This document shows positions 7,152 through 10,817 of a stretch of 10,817 bases of DNA, piece by piece. The stretch comes from Clostridia bacterium (GTDB lineage: Bacteria > Bacillota > Clostridia > HGM11514). The stretch lies in assembly GCA_900757255.1 (NCBI GenBank), contig CAAENE010000281.1, forward strand, positions 1-10,817. The letters run 5' to 3'. The notes below the pieces were generated by a model. It was given only the letters and a program-made list of their open reading frames with translations, searched no databases and was not told where the DNA came from. Positions within the stretch are counted from its first letter, which is position 1, and every line of letters begins with the position of its first letter. Position numbers and translations under genes: made by a program.

Positions 7152-7180
7152 ATTATATCTGAATCCGCCTCTAAAGTCAA
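7152..7180 (-). promoter_or_regulatory. Strong sigma-A promoter of the DUF512-der-plsY-gpsA operon
   Basis: On the minus strand: -35 TTGACT (7180-7175, 5 of 6), a 17-bp spacer, and a perfect -10 TATAAT (7157-7152). The predicted transcription start near 7145 leaves a leader of about 15 nt that is mostly ribosome-binding site. No such promoter was noticed before der, plsY or gpsA, so all four genes probably depend on it. Confidence 0.85.
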
Positions 7181-7402
7181 TTGCATATTCACAGGATTTA
7201 CCGCATACAAATAGAATACAAAGGCTTTAAATCCGCCGATTGCGGCATTTTTTTACATTGCATGACAAAACAGTTTGTGATTTTACCGGTTTTTCACACA
7301 TTTTTTGTCTAATTTTTACATAATAAAAAAGGATTTCTTTCATCTTTATAGAATTATTAAATAAAGAAAGGTTAAATAATTGTTATTTTTTGGAAAAATC
7401 AT

Positions 7403-7431
7403 TTGACATTGTTTACTTGTGATATTATAAT
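7403..7431 (+). promoter_or_regulatory. Perfect-consensus sigma-A promoter of the glg operon
   Basis: TTGACA (7403-7408), a 17-bp spacer and TATAAT (7426-7431) match the consensus at every position and spacing. Transcription should begin near 7438, about 90 nt before the glgB start codon. The sequence upstream is A/T-rich. The open frame that continues upstream of glgB begins inside this -35 box, which rules it out as coding. Confidence 0.9.
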
Positions 7432-7466
7432 GAAAATAACAAATAATACAGTTATTCAGATACTTG

Positions 7467-7503
7467 ATGAAAGAAGGTCCAACACCCCAAAAGTTTCTTT
7501 TAT
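7467..7503 (+). promoter_or_regulatory. Possible hairpin in the glgB leader
   Basis: ATGAAAGAA (7467-7475) can pair with TTCTTTTAT (7495-7503) to give a 9-bp A/T-rich stem with one G-U pair and a 19-nt loop. It lies between the transcription start and the AGAGGAG ribosome site (7516-7522). It is weak, lacks a U run, and matches no regulatory RNA I know; it is listed because the leader is longer than needed for translation alone. Confidence 0.2.
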
Positions 7504-7528
7504 GACATCATCGAAAGAGGAGTTTTGC

Positions 7529-9439
7529 ATGGAAAACTTACTAAAGAAAGAAAAAATGAATCAGGATGAAAGCCTTTTCTATAGCGGAGAACATTATTTT
7601 TCCTACCGGTTTCTGGGAAGCCATCTCACTGAAAAAAATGGTGAGCCGGGCGTCCTTTTCCGGGTATGGGCGCCGCATGCAAAAGAAGTCAGCGTGGTAG
7701 GTGATTTCAACCGCTGGAATGCGAAAAAAAATCCAATGAGGAGACGCAATGGGTTCTGGTCGGTCTTTATCAAGGGGCTGACAGCCGGCTGCGTCTACAA
7801 ATACTCCATTGAAACCGCCGAAAAAGAGAAGATTTTAAAATCTGACCCCTACGCTGTTTATTCCGAATTGAGGCCAAATACCGCTTCAGTCGTTTATCCG
7901 GTCAATGATTTTTTATGGTGCGATGACGATTGGATGCAGTACCGCAAAACCTATGACCCCTATCATTCTCCCATGAATATTTACGAACTGCATCTGGGTT
8001 CGTGGAAGCGGGATAAAGAACTGGAGTTTGCAAACTACAGCGATATTGCCGATAAGCTGATTCCCTACCTCAAGCAGTATAGCTTTACACATGTGGAAAT
8101 CATGCCGGTCACCGAACACCCTTTTGACGGTTCCTGGGGGTATCAGGCCACCGGATATTTTTCGGTTACCAGCCGTTACGGTACTCCCTATGATTTTAAG
8201 TGTTTTGTAGAAAAGCTGCACCTTGCCGGATTCGGCGTTATTATGGACTGGGTCCCGGGTCATTTCTGCAAGGACAGTCATGGTCTTTACCGTTTTGACG
8301 GAAATTATCTTTTTGAAAGCCCGGACGAGCGTCTGCGGGAAAACAAAGGCTGGGGAACCGCCAATTTTGACTTTTCCCGTAATGAAGTGCATTCTTTTAT
8401 GATTTCCAATGCGTTTTACTGGTTTGACGTTTTCCATATCGACGGAATCCGTGCGGATGCGGTCTCTAATATGCTGTACCTTGACTACGATAAAGAAACG
8501 GCAAATTCGGCAGTCAACAAATTCGGCGGTTATGAAAATCTGGACGCAATCGATTTTCTCAAAAAGCTGAATGCAGCGGTATTTGAGCATTTCCCAAATC
8601 CGCTGATGATTGCGGAAGAGTCTTCCTCCTGGCCTATGGTTACAAAGCCGGTTCATGACGGCGGGCTGGGGTTCAATTTTAAGTGGAATATGGGCTGGAT
8701 GAACGATACCCTCCGGTATATGGCGCTTGACCCTTATTTCCGTAAATACAATCATAACCTGATCACCTTTTCCCTCATGTATGCGTTTTCGGAAAATTTT
8801 ATTCTTTCTATTTCGCATGACGAGGTCGTGCACGGCAAAAAATCCTTGATTGATAAAATGCCGGGCAGCTATGAAGAAAAGTTTGCAAATTTAAAGCTGT
8901 TTTACGGTTATATGATTGGACATCCGGGGAAAAAGCTATTATTTATGGGCTGCGAATTCGGGCAGTTTACCGAATGGAAATATTATGATGAGCTGGAATG
9001 GTTTTTGCTCAAATATCCCGCTCATGACAGTCTTTCTCATTTTGTCCAAAAACTGTTTTCCCTCTATTGGCGGGAATCGGCTCTGTGGGAAGCCGACGGC
9101 TCTTACGACGGTTTTGAATGGCTGGAGCATGATAATAACGAAGAGAGTATGGTATCCTTTGTTCGTAAGGGAAAGGACCCGAATAATTTTCTCCTGTTTA
9201 TTTTGAATTTTACTCCGGTAAGGCGGAAAAACTATAAAATCGGTATTACAAGGTTTACAGATTATGAAGAAATTTTTAATTCAGACTGCAAGGAATTTGG
9301 CGGTTCGGGTTTGATAAACAAAAAAATGATTCGTCCGAGAGCCGGCAGCCATAAGGGAAAACCCTTCCATATCCAGGTCGACTGCCCGCCCCTTTCTGTC
9401 TGTATCCTAAAAGCAAAGTTCGACCAAGACCCGGCGTGA
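7529..9439 (+). CDS. glgB: 1,4-alpha-glucan (glycogen) branching enzyme GlgB
   Basis: GlgB cuts alpha-1,4 chains and rejoins them through alpha-1,6 bonds to branch glycogen. The start chosen is ATG 7529, with AGAGGAG 6 nt upstream, giving 636 residues. An in-frame ATG further up (7430) lies in or before the predicted untranscribed region. A CBM48-type domain spans about 40-125 (FRVWAPHAKEVSVVGDFNRW). The GH13 barrel follows: YELHLGSW (152-159), DGSWGYQATGYF (200-211), MDWVPGHF (239-246), GIRADAVSNMLY (306-317, nucleophile D310), MIAEESSSWP (360-369, acid/base E363) and SHDEVVHGKKSL (429-440, D431). A beta-sandwich C-terminal domain closes the protein. Length and motifs fit bacterial GlgB of subfamily GH13_9. 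It is the first gene of the glg operon; glgC follows after 47 nt. Confidence 0.97.
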   Translation: MENLLKKEKMNQDESLFYSGEHYFSYRFLGSHLTEKNGEPGVLFRVWAPHAKEVSVVGDFNRWNAKKNPMRRRNGFWSVFIKGLTAGCVYKYSIETAEKEKILKSDPYAVYSELRPNTASVVYPVNDFLWCDDDWMQYRKTYDPYHSPMNIYELHLGSWKRDKELEFANYSDIADKLIPYLKQYSFTHVEIMPVTEHPFDGSWGYQATGYFSVTSRYGTPYDFKCFVEKLHLAGFGVIMDWVPGHFCKDSHGLYRFDGNYLFESPDERLRENKGWGTANFDFSRNEVHSFMISNAFYWFDVFHIDGIRADAVSNMLYLDYDKETANSAVNKFGGYENLDAIDFLKKLNAAVFEHFPNPLMIAEESSSWPMVTKPVHDGGLGFNFKWNMGWMNDTLRYMALDPYFRKYNHNLITFSLMYAFSENFILSISHDEVVHGKKSLIDKMPGSYEEKFANLKLFYGYMIGHPGKKLLFMGCEFGQFTEWKYYDELEWFLLKYPAHDSLSHFVQKLFSLYWRESALWEADGSYDGFEWLEHDNNEESMVSFVRKGKDPNNFLLFILNFTPVRRKNYKIGITRFTDYEEIFNSDCKEFGGSGLINKKMIRPRAGSHKGKPFHIQVDCPPLSVCILKAKFDQDPA

Positions 9440-9445
9440 CGGGCG

Positions 9446-9461
9446 CCATACAAAGGTATGG
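9446..9461 (+). other. Small hairpin between glgB and glgC
   Basis: CCATAC (9446-9451) and GTATGG (9456-9461) form a perfect 6-bp stem with a 4-nt AAAG loop. It is followed at once by the palindrome GTAAATTTAC (9462-9471) and then by the glgC ribosome site. There is no U run, so it is not a terminator. A role in mRNA processing or in setting the GlgB to GlgC ratio is possible but unproven. Confidence 0.3.
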
Positions 9462-9486
9462 GTAAATTTACAAAGGCGGTGGTTTC

Positions 9487-10647
9487 ATGATCAGAAAAGA
9501 AATGATAGCTTTGATTCTGGCCGGCGGTCAGGGCAGCCGGTTGGGCGCGTTAACAAAAAATATCGCAAAGCCCGCGGTATCTTTCGGCGGAAAATATAAA
9601 ATAATTGATTTTGTCTTAAGCAATTGCGCTAATTCCGGTATCGACACAGTCGGCGTTTTGACCCAGTACAAACCCTTTGACCTCAACGCGCATATCGGAA
9701 TCGGGACTCCATGGGACCTTGATATGCGGTATGGGGGAGTCAGTATCCTTCCCCCTTATATGAACGAGGCAGGCGGCGACTGGTATAAGGGGACAGCCAA
9801 TGCGGTTTACCAAAACCTAAATTTCATCGAGCGGTATGACCCAAAATATGTCCTTGTCCTATCCGGGGACCATATCTATAAAATGAATTATGATAAAATG
9901 CTGGATTATCATAAGGAAAAAGGCGCGGACGCCACAATCGCTGTTATCGACGTACCGCTGAAAGAGGCCAAACGCTTTGGTATTATGAATGTGTCCAGCG
10001 ACAACCGTATCATAGAATTTGAAGAAAAACCCAAGAATCCTAAAAGTACCCTGGCTTCCATGGGAATCTATATCTTTAACTATGACGTACTGAAAAAATT
10101 CCTGCTTGCAGATGAGAAAAACAAGGACTCTGTTCATGATTTCGGGAAAAATATCATTCCGGAAATGCTGAAAAATTTCCAGAAGCTGTATACCTATAAA
10201 TTTGACGGGTATTGGAAAGATATCGGAACGATCGACAGTATTCTTCAGACCAATCTTGACCTGCTCAAATCGGAAAATACTCTGGACTTGTACGATACCT
10301 CCTGGCGCATCTATTCCAACAGCGCTATTTATCCGCCCCAGTATATCGGAAAAACGGCTAAAATTGACAATGCTATGATTTCGGAGGGTTGTGAAATTTA
10401 CGGCGAGGTCATCAACTCTATCATCTTTCCGGGCGTTGTCATAAAAGAAAACAGCACTGTTATCAATTCCTTGATTATGTCTGACAGTGTCATTGAAAGC
10501 AATGTTAAAATTGAAAAATCCATTTTGGCCAGCAATGTGCATGTCGAGAGCAACAATTGTATCGGCAACGGCGTTGATATTGAAGTGATCGGTGAAAATA
10601 TCACTGTTCCTGAAAAAGCGGAAGCTACGGCTGAAATTGTCGGCTAA
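9487..10647 (+). CDS. glgC: Glucose-1-phosphate adenylyltransferase (ADP-glucose pyrophosphorylase) GlgC
   Basis: GlgC joins ATP and glucose-1-phosphate to make ADP-glucose, the glucosyl donor and usual control point of glycogen synthesis. At 386 residues it has the length usual for Firmicutes. The nucleotidyltransferase domain shows LAGGQGSRLG (11-20), AKPAVSFGGKYKIIDF (27-42), GTANAVYQN (102-110), SGDHIYKMNY (126-135, D128 the likely metal-binding catalytic residue), EFEEKP (177-182) and YWKDIGT (242-248). From about 290 the repeats typical of a left-handed beta-helix appear. The start is preceded by AAAGGCGGTGG (9472-9482), close to the full anti-Shine-Dalgarno complement. It sits between glgB and glgD; in clostridial and bacillar systems GlgC is the catalytic partner of GlgD. 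No defect is visible. Confidence 0.96.
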   Translation: MIRKEMIALILAGGQGSRLGALTKNIAKPAVSFGGKYKIIDFVLSNCANSGIDTVGVLTQYKPFDLNAHIGIGTPWDLDMRYGGVSILPPYMNEAGGDWYKGTANAVYQNLNFIERYDPKYVLVLSGDHIYKMNYDKMLDYHKEKGADATIAVIDVPLKEAKRFGIMNVSSDNRIIEFEEKPKNPKSTLASMGIYIFNYDVLKKFLLADEKNKDSVHDFGKNIIPEMLKNFQKLYTYKFDGYWKDIGTIDSILQTNLDLLKSENTLDLYDTSWRIYSNSAIYPPQYIGKTAKIDNAMISEGCEIYGEVINSIIFPGVVIKENSTVINSLIMSDSVIESNVKIEKSILASNVHVESNNCIGNGVDIEVIGENITVPEKAEATAEIVG

Positions 10648-10706
10648 ATGATCGAATTGGAGGAAAGACATATCAGAACTCTTAAAAAAAGTAACGCTTC
10701 ACACAA

Positions 10707-10724
10707 GCTTTTTCTCCAAAAAGC
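10707..10724 (+). other. Hairpin in the glgC-glgD gap
   Basis: GCTTTTT (10707-10713) and AAAAAGC (10718-10724) form a perfect 7-bp stem with a 4-nt CTCC loop, ending just before the AAAGGA ribosome site of glgD. It lacks a U run after the stem, so it is not a standard terminator for plus-strand RNA. It may tune glgD translation or mRNA decay; this is inference. Confidence 0.3.
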
Positions 10725-10740
10725 GGGAAAGGATAAAGAA

Positions 10741-10817
10741 ATGAAAAAAGACTATATGGCAATTTTGAATCTGGAAGAGAACGAAAATGATATCCGGGGC
10801 CTGACAGCTTACCGCCC
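10741..10817 (+). CDS. glgD: GlgD-type ADP-glucose pyrophosphorylase regulatory subunit, partial at right edge
   Basis: Only 25 complete codons are present before the window ends. They start MKKDYMAILNLEENENDIRG and run on LTAYR plus the first two bases (CC) of the next codon. This matches my memory of Firmicute GlgD N-termini, in which a short beta strand leads to (L/T)xxRPLASIPFGGRYR. The start ATG has AAAGGA 7 nt upstream. An in-frame ATG at 10648, directly after the glgC stop, would add 31 residues but has no ribosome site, so the shorter start is preferred. GlgD is a GlgC paralogue that has lost catalytic residues and modulates GlgC in a heterotetramer. Its place after glgC supports the call; the sequence alone is too short for certainty. 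Confidence 0.8.
   Translation, partial: MKKDYMAILNLEENENDIRGLTAYR

Larger units (their letters stand above)
7130..7528. other. Divergent intergenic region between the DUF512 operon and the glg operon
   Basis: This 399-bp gap holds no supportable gene on either strand. It contains the minus-strand promoter at 7152-7180, the plus-strand promoter at 7403-7431 and a leader of about 90 nt before glgB. The middle (about 7248-7402) is very A/T-rich, which could act as an UP element or a curved segment for the glg promoter. Within it are an inverted repeat TCTTTAT/ATAAAGA (7343-7349 and 7361-7367, 11-nt loop) and a TGTGA/TCACA pair around ACCGGT (7276-7298). No known riboswitch or T-box sequence was recognised. 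Confidence 0.8.

Noticed and set aside
7235..7254. GCCG/CGGC stem followed by seven T on the plus strand, resembling a terminator
   Set aside because: The stem is only 4 bp and no plus-strand gene lies upstream of it for it to terminate. It would matter only if an antisense or small RNA from the DUF512 region were shown.
7276..7298. TGTGA and TCACA arms around ACCGGT, resembling a CRP-type site
   Set aside because: CRP sites have a 6-bp spacer; here it is 13 bp, the inner palindrome is half a base off centre, and classic CRP/cAMP control is not expected in Clostridia.
7913..8833. A 306-codon open frame on the minus strand inside glgB
   Set aside because: It is fully antisense to the catalytic core of GlgB, whose motifs are intact; the product has no recognisable domain and no ribosome site stands out. 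It is a frame shadow.
9859..10671. A 270-codon open frame on the minus strand opposite glgC
   Set aside because: It overlaps a clearly conserved GlgC and its translation resembles no family; stop-free antisense frames are common opposite this codon use.
1..10817. Mobile elements, CRISPR arrays, tRNA or rRNA genes, defence islands
   Set aside because: No transposase, integrase, regular repeat array or RNA gene signature was seen on either strand; the gaps are short and explained by promoters, terminators and leaders.

Overview
The window looks like the chromosome of a low-to-moderate GC Gram-positive bacterium of the class Clostridia. This rests on near-consensus Shine-Dalgarno sites (GGAGG, AGGAGG), A/T-rich sigma-A promoters, and a PdaA-type deacetylase. 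It also rests on the gene order DUF512 radical-SAM protein - der - plsY - gpsA and on a clustered glgB-glgC-glgD glycogen operon. An extracellular glycoside hydrolase with three SLH domains implies an S-layer or SLH-binding secondary cell-wall polymer. The order and genus cannot be fixed from this stretch alone.

Layout. Everything from 1 to 7129 is read on the minus strand, and everything from 7529 to the right edge on the plus strand. Minus strand, in order of transcription: (i) a four-gene operon from a strong promoter at 7152-7180, comprising a PDZ/radical-SAM/DUF512 protein, Der GTPase, PlsY and GpsA. The last three are joined by 4-bp ATGA overlaps, and the operon ends at a hairpin at 2764-2792. 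(ii) A single gene for a secreted, SLH-anchored GH16-family glycosidase with its own TTGACA promoter. A perfect 12-bp palindrome covers the -10 of that promoter, and a strong terminator at 734-766 ends the unit. (iii) The N-terminal 215 residues of a membrane-anchored PdaA-like polysaccharide deacetylase, cut by the left edge. Plus strand: a textbook promoter (TTGACA, 17 bp, TATAAT) about 90 nt upstream drives glgB (branching enzyme), glgC (ADP-glucose pyrophosphorylase) and the start of glgD, which is cut by the right edge.

How the genes work together. GpsA makes sn-glycerol-3-phosphate and PlsY acylates it to lysophosphatidate, the first committed steps of phospholipid synthesis. They are translationally coupled to Der, a 50S ribosome assembly factor. 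The DUF512 protein has no assigned function. GlgC and GlgD supply ADP-glucose and GlgB adds alpha-1,6 branches for glycogen storage; glgA (synthase) is expected just past the right edge. The GH16 enzyme and the deacetylase act outside the membrane on polysaccharide or peptidoglycan.

No transposon, phage gene, CRISPR array, tRNA or rRNA was seen. Most of the window is conserved housekeeping sequence. The more unusual parts are the domain order of the GH16 protein, its operator-like promoter, the uncharacterised DUF512 protein, and several intercistronic hairpins.
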